The notes under the pieces are model-generated. The model was not told the origin of the DNA, did not search any database, and worked only from the letters and a program-made list of their open reading frames with translations. Below are positions 8,254 through 16,672 of a stretch of DNA of 64,000 nucleotides, one piece after another; position 1 is the first letter of the stretch; each line of letters begins with the position of its first letter. Source of the stretch: Rubrobacter xylanophilus DSM 9941 (GTDB taxonomy: Bacteria > Actinomycetota > Rubrobacteria > Rubrobacterales > Rubrobacteraceae); the NCBI RefSeq assembly GCF_000014185.1, contig NC_008148.1, positions 248,001 through 312,000 on the forward strand, in the 5' to 3' direction. The position numbers and the translations under genes are program-made.

Positions 8254-8841
8254 ATGTCCGACCAGCGACACTACGAGGAGGAGCTCTCGCGCCGCAAGCG
8301 CCGGGAGCGCCGGCGGGCGGGGTCCAGGGCGCTCGGCGGGCTGGTCGAGTTCGCCGTCATCCTGGCCATCTCCTTTGTCCTGGTCTTCGGGGTCGTCCGG
8401 CCCTACATCGTCGAGGCCTTCTACATCCCCTCGGAGAGCATGGTCCCCACCCTGATGGTCGGCGACAGGGTACTTGTGAACAAGTTCATCTACCGCTTCA
8501 CCGAGCCCCACCGGGGCGACATAGTGGTGTTCAAGAGCGTCGAGGGCGGGGGGGAGGACCTGATCAAACGCGTCGTCGGCGTCCCCGGCGACGTGCTGGC
8601 CGTCCGGGACGGGCGGCTGTACGTGAACGGCGAGCCGCAGCGGGAGCCCTACGTGAACCGGAAGTTCCCCGACCACAGCTTCTTCGGGCCGAAGAGGGTG
8701 CCCCCCAGGCACGTGTTCGTGATGGGGGACAACCGGGCGAACTCCCGCGACTCCCGCTACTTCGGCCCGGTGCCCTACGCGAACCTGGAGGGACGGGCGT
8801 TCCTGCTCTTCTGGCCGCCGGACAGGATCCGGCTGCTCTAG
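8254..8841 (+). CDS. lepB: Signal peptidase I
   Basis: This 195-residue membrane-anchored serine protease removes signal peptides from secreted proteins. One N-terminal transmembrane helix (about residues 31-50) follows a positively charged cytoplasmic stretch rich in Arg and Lys. The catalytic Ser62 lies in IPSESMVPTL and the general-base Lys105 in DLIKRVVGVPGD. The conserved MGDNRANSRDSRYFG block is near the C-terminus. The gene ends convergently with malQ, and the two stop codons share the four bases CTAG at 8838-8841. Confidence 0.95.
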   Translation: MSDQRHYEEELSRRKRRERRRAGSRALGGLVEFAVILAISFVLVFGVVRPYIVEAFYIPSESMVPTLMVGDRVLVNKFIYRFTEPHRGDIVVFKSVEGGGEDLIKRVVGVPGDVLAVRDGRLYVNGEPQREPYVNRKFPDHSFFGPKRVPPRHVFVMGDNRANSRDSRYFGPVPYANLEGRAFLLFWPPDRIRLL

Positions 8842-10289
8842 GCCCGCCCGTAGGTGCGCGCGAGCTCCCCGAGGCGCGCGGCCAGATTTGGGGTCAGCGC
8901 CTCGCCGCCGAGGCGCCACTCCCAGTTGCCCTCCCCGGTGCCCGGGGTGTTCATCCGGGCCTCCGTGCCGAGGCCCAGGACGTCCTGCATCGGGATCACC
9001 GCCCAACCCGCCGCCGAGGCGTAGGCCAGCCGGATGAAGTCCCACACCCCGGCGTACTCGCGCCCCAGGTAGCGCCGGGCGAAGGCCCGCTCCCCGTCCG
9101 CGGCGGAGAGCCACCAGCCGGCGGTGGTGTCGTTGTCGTGGGTGCCGGTGTAGACCACCCAGCTCTCCTGCCGCCAGTTGTGCGGGAGGAAGGGGTTCTC
9201 CGGCCCGCTCCCGAAGGCGAACTGCAGCACCTTCATCCCCGGAAGCCCGAGCCGCTCCCTCAGCCGCACGACGTCCGGCGTGATCTCGCCCAGATCCTCC
9301 GCGATGAACGGCAGCCCGCCCAGCTCCTTGCTGAGCACCCGGAAGAGCCCCTCTCCCGGGCCCTCTACCCAGCGGCCCCCGGCCGCGGTGCGCTCCCCCG
9401 CGGGCACCGCCCAGAACGCCGCGAAGCCCCGGAAGTGGTCCAGGCGCAGCGCGTCGCACAGGGCCAGCGCCGCCCGCGCCCGCTCCACCCACCAGCGGTA
9501 CCCTTCCCGGCGCATCCTCTCCCAGTCGTAGAGCGGGTTGCCCCAGAGCTGGCCGGTCTCGGAGAAGTAGTCCGGGGGGACGCCGGCCACAGCGGCGGGC
9601 TCCCCCCTCTCGTCCAGCAGAAAGAGATCCCGGTGGGCCCACACGTCGGCCGAGTCGTGGGAGACGAAGATGGGCAGATCCCCTATGATCCTCACGCCGG
9701 GCGCGGCGCGCCGCACCCTGGACCAGTCCCGGAAGAAGCGGTACTGGGTGAAGCGGTGGAAGCCAGCCTCTTCGGCCAGCTCCCGCCGGGCGGAGCGCAG
9801 GGCGCCCGGCTCCCGGGTGGCCAGGCCCGCGGGCCAGCGGTTCCAGGGGCGCCGGAGTCGCCCCCGCAGGGCCATGAACAGGGCGTAGTCCTCCAGCCAG
9901 AAGGACCGCTCCTCGCGGAAGCGCTCGAAGCCCTCGTCGGGCCTCCAGCGGGAGTAGGCCTCCCGCAGCAGGCGCCCCTTGGCGGCGAGCGCCCGCCGGT
10001 AGTCCACCCGGGGGGCGGGGGCCTCGCGCGGCGCGCCCTCGATCAGGCCGTCCTCCGCCAGCCACTCCGCGCTCACGAGCAGCGGGTTGCCCGCGAACGC
10101 CGAGTACGAGGAGTAGGGGGAGCCCCCCTCGTCCGTGGGGTTCAGGGGCAGCACCTGCCAGAGCCGCTGTCCCGCGCCCTGCAGAAAGCGCGCGAACCGG
10201 AGCGCCTCCGGGCCCAGCTCCCCCGAGGGGCGGGGTCCGGGCAGGGAGGTGGGGTGGAGCAGGATCCCGGCCGAGCGCTCCAGCCGCAC
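8838..10289 (-). CDS. malQ: 4-alpha-glucanotransferase (amylomaltase, GH77)
   Basis: This 483-residue enzyme transfers 1,4-alpha-glucan segments between oligosaccharides and works with phosphorylase in glycogen and maltodextrin use. GH77 active-site blocks are all present: the nucleophile region DALRLDHFRGF, the acid/base region AEDLGEITPDV and THDNDTT. The N-terminus RSAGILLHPTSLPG is typical. The GTG start at 10289 lies 2 nt beyond the stop of the M42 peptidase gene, so the two form a minus-strand operon. The frame is open further upstream but only as a shadow of the peptidase gene. A partial alpha-glucan phosphorylase lies near the end of the window. Confidence 0.95.
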   Translation of the reverse strand: MRLERSAGILLHPTSLPGPRPSGELGPEALRFARFLQGAGQRLWQVLPLNPTDEGGSPYSSYSAFAGNPLLVSAEWLAEDGLIEGAPREAPAPRVDYRRALAAKGRLLREAYSRWRPDEGFERFREERSFWLEDYALFMALRGRLRRPWNRWPAGLATREPGALRSARRELAEEAGFHRFTQYRFFRDWSRVRRAAPGVRIIGDLPIFVSHDSADVWAHRDLFLLDERGEPAAVAGVPPDYFSETGQLWGNPLYDWERMRREGYRWWVERARAALALCDALRLDHFRGFAAFWAVPAGERTAAGGRWVEGPGEGLFRVLSKELGGLPFIAEDLGEITPDVVRLRERLGLPGMKVLQFAFGSGPENPFLPHNWRQESWVVYTGTHDNDTTAGWWLSAADGERAFARRYLGREYAGVWDFIRLAYASAAGWAVIPMQDVLGLGTEARMNTPGTGEGNWEWRLGGEALTPNLAARLGELARTYGRA

Positions 10290-10291
10290 GG

Positions 10292-11344
10292 CTACAGCGA
10301 GTAGTTCCCGGTGTGGGCCTCCTCCAGGTAGCGGGCCAGCAGCGTGATGCAGGCCTCCACGTCCGAAGCGTTCACCATCTCGTTCGGGGTGTGCGTGTAG
10401 CGGCAGGGGATCGAGAGGGTGATGGCCGGGATGCCGCCGTGCAGCCGCTGCACCCCGCCCGCGTCGGTCCCGCCGCGCGGCAGGATCTCCATCTGGTGCG
10501 GTATCCCCTCGCGCTCGGCGATGGAGCGGAAGTGCTCGACCAGCTTCGGGTGGCAGATCAGGGAGGAGTCCATGATCTTGATGGCCGCGCCCTTGCCGAG
10601 CGCGGTGATCTGCTGGTCCTCCTGGCCGCCGGGGACGTCCATCGCGAGCGTTATGTCCAGCGCGACCACCGCCGTCGGTTCGAGCCCCCACCCGCTGGCC
10701 GTCGCCCCGCGCAGCCCGACCTCCTCCTGCGAGGTGGCCACGGCGTGGATGGTGGCCTCGTGCTCCCGCAGGGTCCGCAGCGCCTCGTACATCACGAAGA
10801 GGCCTATCCGGTCGTCCATCGCCTTGCCCATGTAGCAGCCGCCGACCCGCTCCAGGGTGCGGTCCATCGTGGCGTAGTCCCCGACGCGCACCCTCGCCTT
10901 CACCTCCTCCGCCTCCATCCCCAGGTCGACGAAGAACTCCTCGGCCCGGGGCAGCCTCTTCCTCTCCTCCTCGCCGGCCACGTGCGGCGGCTTGCGGGCG
11001 GGCTGGAGCGCCCCGCGCAGCGTCTCCCCGCCGGAGGTCACGATGGCGACCCGCTGGGAGACCATGTTCGCCGGGTCGTGCCCGCCCAGCGTCTGCAGGC
11101 GGACGAAGCCCCTATCGTCGATGTGGCGGACCAGAAAGCCGATCTCGTCCATGTGCGCGGCGACCATGACCCGCACGTCCTCCCGGCCCCGCTTCGTCCC
11201 GATCACGCTCCCCAGAGGGTCGGTGCGCACCTCGTCGGCGAGGGAGCCGAGCACCTCCCGGGCGATCTCGCGCTGCCTCTCCTCCCTTCCTGAGACGGCG
11301 GGCGTCTCTATCAGGCGCTTGAGCAACGGCTCGTTCAGCGGCAT
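10292..11344 (-). CDS. M42-family metallo-aminopeptidase/deblocking peptidase
   Basis: This 350-residue cytosolic dinuclear metallopeptidase of family M42 removes N-terminal residues from peptides; members form large tetrahedral complexes. Metal-ligand blocks are visible: AAHMDEIGF, GKAMDDRIG, SQEEVGLRGA with the catalytic glutamate pair, ALDITLAMD, and a C-terminal RYTHTPNEM histidine. Length fits the family. It is the first gene of an operon with malQ (2 nt gap), a functional link that is not obvious. Some M42 proteins have cellulase-like annotations, which are unlikely to be right here. Confidence 0.92.
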   Translation of the reverse strand: MPLNEPLLKRLIETPAVSGREERQREIAREVLGSLADEVRTDPLGSVIGTKRGREDVRVMVAAHMDEIGFLVRHIDDRGFVRLQTLGGHDPANMVSQRVAIVTSGGETLRGALQPARKPPHVAGEEERKRLPRAEEFFVDLGMEAEEVKARVRVGDYATMDRTLERVGGCYMGKAMDDRIGLFVMYEALRTLREHEATIHAVATSQEEVGLRGATASGWGLEPTAVVALDITLAMDVPGGQEDQQITALGKGAAIKIMDSSLICHPKLVEHFRSIAEREGIPHQMEILPRGGTDAGGVQRLHGGIPAITLSIPCRYTHTPNEMVNASDVEACITLLARYLEEAHTGNYSL

Positions 11345-11442
11345 CCCTTCTCTCCCCTCTTCTCTGGCGATCTCTCTGTCCGGCCGTCCGGGAGCCTAGC
11401 AGGCGCCGCCCGGCCCGTCAAAAGCCGCGGCGGGCGGTCTGC

Positions 11443-11497
11443 TACACTTCTTCACCGGCGATGAGCGGGATCTGCGAGCGGCCCTTTCGGGAGGAGG
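11443..11497 (+). promoter_or_regulatory. purE promoter -10 and ribosome-binding site
   Basis: TACACT (11443-11448) resembles the TAnnnT -10 elements elsewhere in the window. A strong GAGGAGG (11491-11497) lies 4 nt before the GTG at 11502, so purE is translated from a leadered mRNA of about 47 nt. No convincing -35 was seen. Confidence 0.4.
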
Positions 11498-11501
11498 TGT
11501 C

Positions 11502-11987
11502 GTGGCGGCGCGTGTGGGCGTGATCATGGGCAGCGCCTCGGACTGGGAGACGATGAGGCATGCCTGCGAGGTGCTGGAGGAGCTGGGCGTCCCCCACGAG
11601 AAGCGGGTGGTCTCGGCGCACCGGACGCCGGATCTCATGTTCGAGTACGCCTCCGGCGCGGCGGAGAGGGGCATCGGGGTGATCATCGCCGGCGCCGGCG
11701 GCGCGGCACACCTGCCCGGGATGGTGGCCTCCAAGACGGTGCTGCCGGTGATCGGGGTGCCGGTGAAGTCCTCGAGCCTCAACGGGCTGGACTCCCTGCT
11801 CTCGATCGTGCAGATGCCGGGCGGGGTGCCGGTGGCCACGGTGGCCATCGGCCGGGCGGGGGCGACGAACGCCGGCCTGCTGGCGGCCCAGATCCTCGCC
11901 GTTCGCGACCCGGAGCTCCGGCGCAGGCTCGAGGAGCGCCGCGAGCGGATGCGCCGGTCGGTCCTCGAGGGGGGCGACCTCTCGTGA
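11502..11987 (+). CDS. purE: N5-carboxyaminoimidazole ribonucleotide mutase
   Basis: This 161-residue enzyme converts N5-CAIR to CAIR in purine synthesis, acting with PurK. The conserved GSASDWETM loop near the N-terminus and the catalytic-histidine motif SAHRTPD are present. The [16 protein letters not shown] block is typical of the class I (bacterial) PurE. GTG is chosen because a strong GAGGAGG precedes it. The stop overlaps the purK start by 4 nt, consistent with translational coupling. Confidence 0.96.
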   Translation: MAARVGVIMGSASDWETMRHACEVLEELGVPHEKRVVSAHRTPDLMFEYASGAAERGIGVIIAGAGGAAHLPGMVASKTVLPVIGVPVKSSSLNGLDSLLSIVQMPGGVPVATVAIGRAGATNAGLLAAQILAVRDPELRRRLEERRERMRRSVLEGGDLS

Positions 11988-13150
11988 GCCGGACCATCCT
12001 CCCCGGGAGCACGGTCGGCGTGCTGGGCGGCGGCCAGCTCGGTCGCATGCTGGCGCTTGCGGGCGGCCACATGGGCTACCGGTTCGTGGTGCTCGACCCG
12101 ACGCCCAACGCCCCCGCCGGGCAGGTCTCGAGCGGCCAGGTCGTGGCCGCCTACGACGACCGCGAGGCCGCCGGCAGGCTCGCCGCCTCCTCCGACGTGA
12201 TCACCTACGAGTTCGAGAACGTGGACGCCGGGGTGGCCGGGATGCTGGAGCGGGAGGCGTACGTCCCCCAGGGGAGCCGGCTGCTGCACACCACCCAGCA
12301 CCGGCTGCGCGAGAAGCGGGCCGTGGAGGAGGCGGGGGTGCGGGTCGCCCCCTACGAGCCGGTGCGAGACGGCGAGGACCTGCGGGCCGCGCTGCGGCGC
12401 CTCGGCACCCCCTGCGTGCTCAAGACCGCCACGGGCGGCTACGACGGCAGGGGCCAGCGCGTCATCCGCTCCGAAGACGAGGCCCCGGCGGCCCTCTCGG
12501 AGCTCTCCGGGGAGGGGACCGAGCTGGTGCTGGAGCGCTTTGTCCGCTTCGAGAAGGAGCTCTCGGTCATCGCCGCCCGCACCCCCGGGGGGGAGGTCCG
12601 GACCTTCCCCCCCGCCGAGAACGTCCACGTGGACAACATCCTCCACCTCTCCATCGTCCCCGCCCGCATCCCGCGGGAGGTGCAGGAGGAGGCCCGGCGG
12701 ATGGCGGTGCGCGTGGCCGAGGGGCTCGGCGTGGTGGGGCTCGTCGCCGTGGAGATGTTCTGGGCCGGCGGCGACGGGCTCTACGTCAACGAGCTCGCCC
12801 CCCGCCCCCACAACTCCGGCCACTACACCATAGAGGCCTGCGCCACCTCCCAGTTCGAGCAGCACCTCAGGGCCATATGCAACCTGCCGCTCGGGCCGAC
12901 CGACCTCCTCACCCCCGCCGTGATGGTGAACGTGCTGGGCGAGCATCTGGAGCCGCTCGTCCGCGCGCTCTCGGAGGGGAGGATCGCCGCCCGCGGCGGG
13001 GCGGTGCCGAAGGTCCACCTCTACGGCAAGGCCGAGTCGCGCCCCAAGCGGAAGATGGGCCACGTGACCCTCCTCGCCCCGGAGACGGGCGCCGCCCTCC
13101 GGTGGGTCGAGGAGAGCGGCCTCTGGAAGGCGCAGGGAGGGGCCGCCTAG
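11984..13150 (+). CDS. purK: N5-carboxyaminoimidazole ribonucleotide synthase
   Basis: This 388-residue ATP-grasp enzyme carboxylates AIR with bicarbonate and ATP to form N5-CAIR for PurE. The N-terminus begins [16 protein letters not shown], the usual PurK signature. ATP-grasp blocks include [14 protein letters not shown], the FEKELSVI region and the metal-binding [15 protein letters not shown]. The GTG start overlaps the purE stop. Length is typical. Confidence 0.96.
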   Translation: MSRTILPGSTVGVLGGGQLGRMLALAGGHMGYRFVVLDPTPNAPAGQVSSGQVVAAYDDREAAGRLAASSDVITYEFENVDAGVAGMLEREAYVPQGSRLLHTTQHRLREKRAVEEAGVRVAPYEPVRDGEDLRAALRRLGTPCVLKTATGGYDGRGQRVIRSEDEAPAALSELSGEGTELVLERFVRFEKELSVIAARTPGGEVRTFPPAENVHVDNILHLSIVPARIPREVQEEARRMAVRVAEGLGVVGLVAVEMFWAGGDGLYVNELAPRPHNSGHYTIEACATSQFEQHLRAICNLPLGPTDLLTPAVMVNVLGEHLEPLVRALSEGRIAARGGAVPKVHLYGKAESRPKRKMGHVTLLAPETGAALRWVEESGLWKAQGGAA

Positions 13151-13194
13151 AGCAGGGACGGTTGCTTCAAGAGAAGGGAGGGCCGCAGAGAAAC

Positions 13195-14205
13195 ATGCGC
13201 GCTTACGAGCTTCGCGGACACGGGCTCGAGAACCTCGCGCTCGCCGAGCGCCCGGAGCCGCGCCCGGGGCCGGGGCAGCTGCTCGTCAGGATGAGGGCCG
13301 CCAGCCTCAACTACCGCGACCTGCTCGTCGCCCGGGGGCGGTATGGGCGGGGAGGGGTGCGGCTGCCGCTGGTGCCGCTCTCGGACGGCGCGGGTGAGGT
13401 GGTGGAGACGGGGCCGGGGGCGACCCGCTTCGGCGCGGGGGACAGGGTCGCCGGCGCCTTCTTCCAGCGGTGGGTGGACGGCCCGCTCGACGAGGAGAAG
13501 GCGGCCTCGGCGCTGGGCGGCGCCGTCGACGGCGTGCTCGCCGAGCGGGTCGTGCTCGAGGAGGCGGGGGCCGTCAGGGTGCCGGACCACCTCTCCTTCG
13601 AGGAGGCCGCCGCCCTGCCTTGCGCCGGGGTCACGGCCTGGGTCGGCCTCTTCGCCCTCGGGCGGCTGCGGCCCGGCGAGACCGTGCTCGCCATGGGCAC
13701 CGGCGGCGTGAGCATCTTCGCGCTGCAGTTCGCGAAGATGGCCGGCGCGAGGGTGATCCTGACCTCGAGCAGCGACGAGAAGCTGGAGCGCGGCAGGGAG
13801 CTCGGGGCGGACGAGACGATCAACTACAGAGAGACCCCGGACTGGGACCTGCGCGCCCGCGAGCTCACGGGCGGCCGCGGCGTCGACCACATCCTCGAGG
13901 TGGGGGGAGCGGGGACGCTTCCCAGGTCGCTGCGCGCCGTCCGCGACGGGGGACACCTCACGCTCGTCGGGCTGCTCTCCGGCGAGCGCGCTGATTTGGA
14001 GGAGGCGGCAAAGAACGAGCGCGGCGTCCGGGTCGACTCCGTGTACGTCGGGAGCCTGCGCCACTTCGAGGATATGCTGCGGGACATAGAGCGCGCCCGC
14101 CTGCGCCCGGTCATCGACCGGGTGTTCGCGTTCGAGGAGGCCCGGCAGGCCTACGAGCATCTGCAGAGCGGCAGGCACTTCGGCAAGGTCGTGATCCGGG
14201 TGTAA
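13195..14205 (+). CDS. MDR-superfamily NAD(P)-dependent alcohol dehydrogenase/quinone oxidoreductase-like protein
   Basis: This 336-residue medium-chain dehydrogenase/reductase has the GroES-like N-terminal domain (LNYRDLLVARGRYG, DGAGEVVETGPGA) and a Rossmann domain with GTGGVSIFALQFAKMAGA near 179-196. The canonical zinc-ligand pattern of alcohol dehydrogenases is not seen, so a quinone oxidoreductase-like or zinc-independent activity is likely. Substrate is unknown. The ATG at 13195 is chosen because family similarity starts there; GGGAGGG (about 13176-13182) is a plausible ribosome-binding site. It lies between purK and the trailer end of the CRISPR array. Confidence 0.85.
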   Translation: MRAYELRGHGLENLALAERPEPRPGPGQLLVRMRAASLNYRDLLVARGRYGRGGVRLPLVPLSDGAGEVVETGPGATRFGAGDRVAGAFFQRWVDGPLDEEKAASALGGAVDGVLAERVVLEEAGAVRVPDHLSFEEAAALPCAGVTAWVGLFALGRLRPGETVLAMGTGGVSIFALQFAKMAGARVILTSSSDEKLERGRELGADETINYRETPDWDLRARELTGGRGVDHILEVGGAGTLPRSLRAVRDGGHLTLVGLLSGERADLEEAAKNERGVRVDSVYVGSLRHFEDMLRDIERARLRPVIDRVFAFEEARQAYEHLQSGRHFGKVVIRV

Positions 14206-14282
14206 CGCGCATCCAGCGGATCGCACCTTGCGTAAGAACCTTTGATCTCTCAGGCCCTCGCCCGGGGCCGGGTCGACGAGTG

Positions 14283-15239
14283 GTTTCAATCCCTTATAGG
14301 TAGGCTCAAAACAGCGTGCCACGTGTACGCTCTCCTGCACTCCTGGTCGTTTCAATCCCTTATAGGTAGGCTCAAAACTTCCTTGCGCACCTCCGGCGTC
14401 ACGTCCGAGAGGTGTTTCAATCCCTTATAGGTAGGCTCAAAACGGGTTCGAAGCGTACCCTACTTGTTGCCTACAGTATGGTTTCAATCCCTTATAGGTA
14501 GGCTCAAAACAGGCTGGTCACAGTGTAGCGGGGCGATAGGCCGGTGTGTTTCAATCCCTTATAGGTAGGCTCAAAACGGGCCTCCCCCCTCATGGATCTT
14601 CCCCCCTGGGACGAGTTTCAATCCCTTATAGGTAGGCTCAAAACTCGTAGCGGTCTCGCAGGGCCTCGAAGGAGTGCTCCCTGTTTCAATCCCTTATAGG
14701 TAGGCTCAAAACCTCCCAGGGGCGTAGGCCCTACATGAGCGCCTCCCTGTTTCAATCCCTTATAGGTAGGCTCAAAACCCGGTAGCTGCCCTCGCGTACG
14801 CCGCATCCCGCCGGTTTCAATCCCTTATAGGTAGGCTCAAAACCTCCTTCCGCTTCCGGGCCAGATAAAGTTCTACCGGTTTCAATCCCTTATAGGTAGG
14901 CTCAAAACTCGAGCCGTTTTTCGGCTCGGGGGCACTGTTTTTCAGGTTTCAATCCCTTATAGGTAGGCTCAAAACCGGAGGCCCTGAAGGCCGGTGGCTA
15001 CAACACCAGGCGGTTTCAATCCCTTATAGGTAGGCTCAAAACTCGGGCGTCGCGAAGGCCTACGACTTTCGCGAGACGTTTCAATCCCTTATAGGTAGGC
15101 TCAAAACTCGGGCGTCGCGAAGGCCTACGACTTTCGCGAGACGTTTCAATCCCTTATAGGTAGGCTCAAAACCATAAAGAGGCTCAAGGAGCATGAGAAC
15201 GAGAGAGAGGTTTCAATCCCTTATAGGTAGGCTCAAAAC
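14283..15239 (+). CRISPR. CRISPR array: 15 repeats of 30 bp, 14 spacers of 35-38 bp
   Basis: All fifteen 30-bp repeats are identical as read; each starts GTTTCAATCCC and ends GGCTCAAAAC on the plus strand. Repeats begin at 14283, 14349, 14414, 14481, 14548, 14615, 14683, 14749, 14814, 14879, 14946, 15013, 15078, 15143 and 15210. On the minus strand each repeat ends in ATTGAAAC, the usual 8-nt crRNA handle, so the array is probably transcribed leftward from the leader at 15240-15397, in the same direction as the cas operon. The newest spacer would be 15173-15209. Spacers 15043-15077 and 15108-15142 are identical. The leader-distal repeat is not degenerate. Confidence 0.98.
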
Positions 15240-15397
15240 CCAACCTCGAATATCCCCTTTTGCAGCTAATTCTTCTGAGATCCCTCCCTTCGCAAAGCGG
15301 CTCTCACTCGAAGCCATTATAGAGCAAAGCGCTTTGTAAAGCCAGATCCTCTGTTGTCGAACCCCCTGGGGTGATACGCTACCGGAGGTCGACGCAG
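15240..15397 (-). promoter_or_regulatory. CRISPR leader between cas2 and the array
   Basis: This 158-bp AT-richer stretch separates the cas2 stop from the first leader-proximal repeat. On the minus strand it contains a perfect TATAAT (15321 down to 15316); TGGCTT (15344-15339) is a weak -35 candidate 17 bp upstream. Initiation about 7 nt after this -10 would give roughly 70 nt of leader RNA before the first repeat. No open frame of note is present. Confidence 0.65.
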
Positions 15398-15667
15398 CTA
15401 CAGGAAGCTGCTATCCGGCTCATTGCGTGAGGGCAGGCCGAGCTCCTCGGTGGTGAGGTATCTCGTGGTGCGAAGTAGGTAGAAGCGTACGGTATCCTCC
15501 TCGGGGTCTATCGTCTTCTCCACCTCGTGCTTGAGCTTCTTGTACTGGGCGGGGCTCAGCTCCCCCTCAAGCACGGAGTTCTGGACGTGCTCGAGGTACT
15601 TCCGGCCGACCTTGAGCACCTTGACCACCCGCTTGACGTTCACGTCGTAGACCATGATCACGTACAA
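15398..15667 (-). CDS. cas2: CRISPR-associated endoribonuclease/adaptation protein Cas2
   Basis: This 89-residue ferredoxin-fold protein is the structural partner of Cas1 in spacer integration. The N-terminal beta strand with the conserved aspartate (MVYDVN, Asp8) and the downstream LEHVQNSVLEGEL block are typical. Its ATG follows the cas1 stop by 3 nt, and it is the last gene before the leader and array. Length is normal for Cas2. Confidence 0.96.
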   Translation of the reverse strand: MYVIMVYDVNVKRVVKVLKVGRKYLEHVQNSVLEGELSPAQYKKLKHEVEKTIDPEEDTVRFYLLRTTRYLTTEELGLPSRNEPDSSFL

Positions 15668-15670
15668 CCC

Positions 15671-16666
15671 TTACCACCGGCTCACGAAGGGCTCGTAGGG
15701 CTCGTCTCCCATAAGGTGCTTCTCCAGCTTGTAGAGCTCCATGCGAATGAGCCGCCGGTAGGAAACAGGCCTTCCGAGCTTCGGGTGCTTGATGGTCTCC
15801 TTCAGGCGGGTCTCGTAGGCTTCGATGAACGTTTTCCGCCCGCTCTCGTTCAGGAAGACGCCCTCGGTGCCCTTGTGGAAGTGTTTCGCCTGGATCGCGC
15901 CCCGGTTCAGGAGCGAGAAGATCACGCGGTCCACGATGATCGGCTTGAAGACCTCGGCCACGTCCAGGTTGAGGGTGTAGCGGCGCTGGTTGGTGGTGTG
16001 CAGAAAACCGATGCGGGGGTCGAGGTGGGTGCGGTGGATCTCCGAGAGGACGGTCACGTAGAGGAGGCTGTTGCCGAAGGAGACGAGCGCGTTGATCCTG
16101 TTTGCCGGTGGCCTGCGGGTGCGCTTCTCGAAGCGGAACTCCTCGCTCTTTACGATCCCGTCCCAGCAGCCGTAGTAGAGGTCCCGGCACCCGCCCTCGA
16201 CGGCCATAAGCTCCTCCGTGGTCAGGGCGAGCGGCAGGCTCTCCTTCTTGCCGGCGATCTCCGCCAGTTGCCCATCCAGCTCCACGCCGCGCCGGGCGTA
16301 GTAGCCGAGCACCCGCTCCATGTTCTCCATCGCCCCGCGCACGAAGGCGCGGGCGAGAACGAGACGCATCTCGTGGTCGAGGTAGTGCTCGGCCTGCTTC
16401 AGGGTGAGGTAGCCCGAGACGTACTGCTCGCGCGGCATGTACGAGCCCGACCAGTAGCCATAGTAGTTGTAGACGTGGAGCGGGATGGCGTTCTGGGCCA
16501 GAAAGACGAGGAGCTTCGTGTTGACCGAGACCTCGCCGAAGACGTGGATCTCGCCCGTGGTCTCCACCGGGACGAAGCGGCGCTTGCCGTCGGCGAGCGT
16601 GAAGCGCAGCGTGTTTTGTTGCCTCTGCAGCTCGCCGGCGTTGAAGATGTAGACGGGCCTCTTCAT
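15671..16666 (-). CDS. cas1: CRISPR-associated integrase Cas1 (type I-B-like)
   Basis: This 331-residue metal-dependent integrase inserts new spacers into the array together with Cas2. Likely active-site residues are Glu157 (AVEGGC), His223 (IGFLHTT) and Asp235/Glu238 (LNLDVAEVF). The sequence resembles the subtype I-B Cas1 branch (opening with YIFNAGELQRQQNTL). It lies 6 nt after the CARF-RelE gene and 3 nt before cas2. It is separated from cas4 by the whole cmr module, although Cas4 normally works with Cas1. Confidence 0.96.
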   Translation of the reverse strand: MKRPVYIFNAGELQRQQNTLRFTLADGKRRFVPVETTGEIHVFGEVSVNTKLLVFLAQNAIPLHVYNYYGYWSGSYMPREQYVSGYLTLKQAEHYLDHEMRLVLARAFVRGAMENMERVLGYYARRGVELDGQLAEIAGKKESLPLALTTEELMAVEGGCRDLYYGCWDGIVKSEEFRFEKRTRRPPANRINALVSFGNSLLYVTVLSEIHRTHLDPRIGFLHTTNQRRYTLNLDVAEVFKPIIVDRVIFSLLNRGAIQAKHFHKGTEGVFLNESGRKTFIEAYETRLKETIKHPKLGRPVSYRRLIRMELYKLEKHLMGDEPYEPFVSRW

Positions 16667-16672
16667 CTCCGC

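Noticed and set aside
14206-14282. tracrRNA or anti-repeat near the array
   Set aside because: No repeat-complementary segment is present, and the locus is type I/III, which uses Cas6 rather than tracrRNA.
14242-14806. Short open frames inside the CRISPR array
   Set aside because: They are translations of the repeats and spacers (repeated FQSLIGRLKT or FEPTYKGLKQ), not genes.
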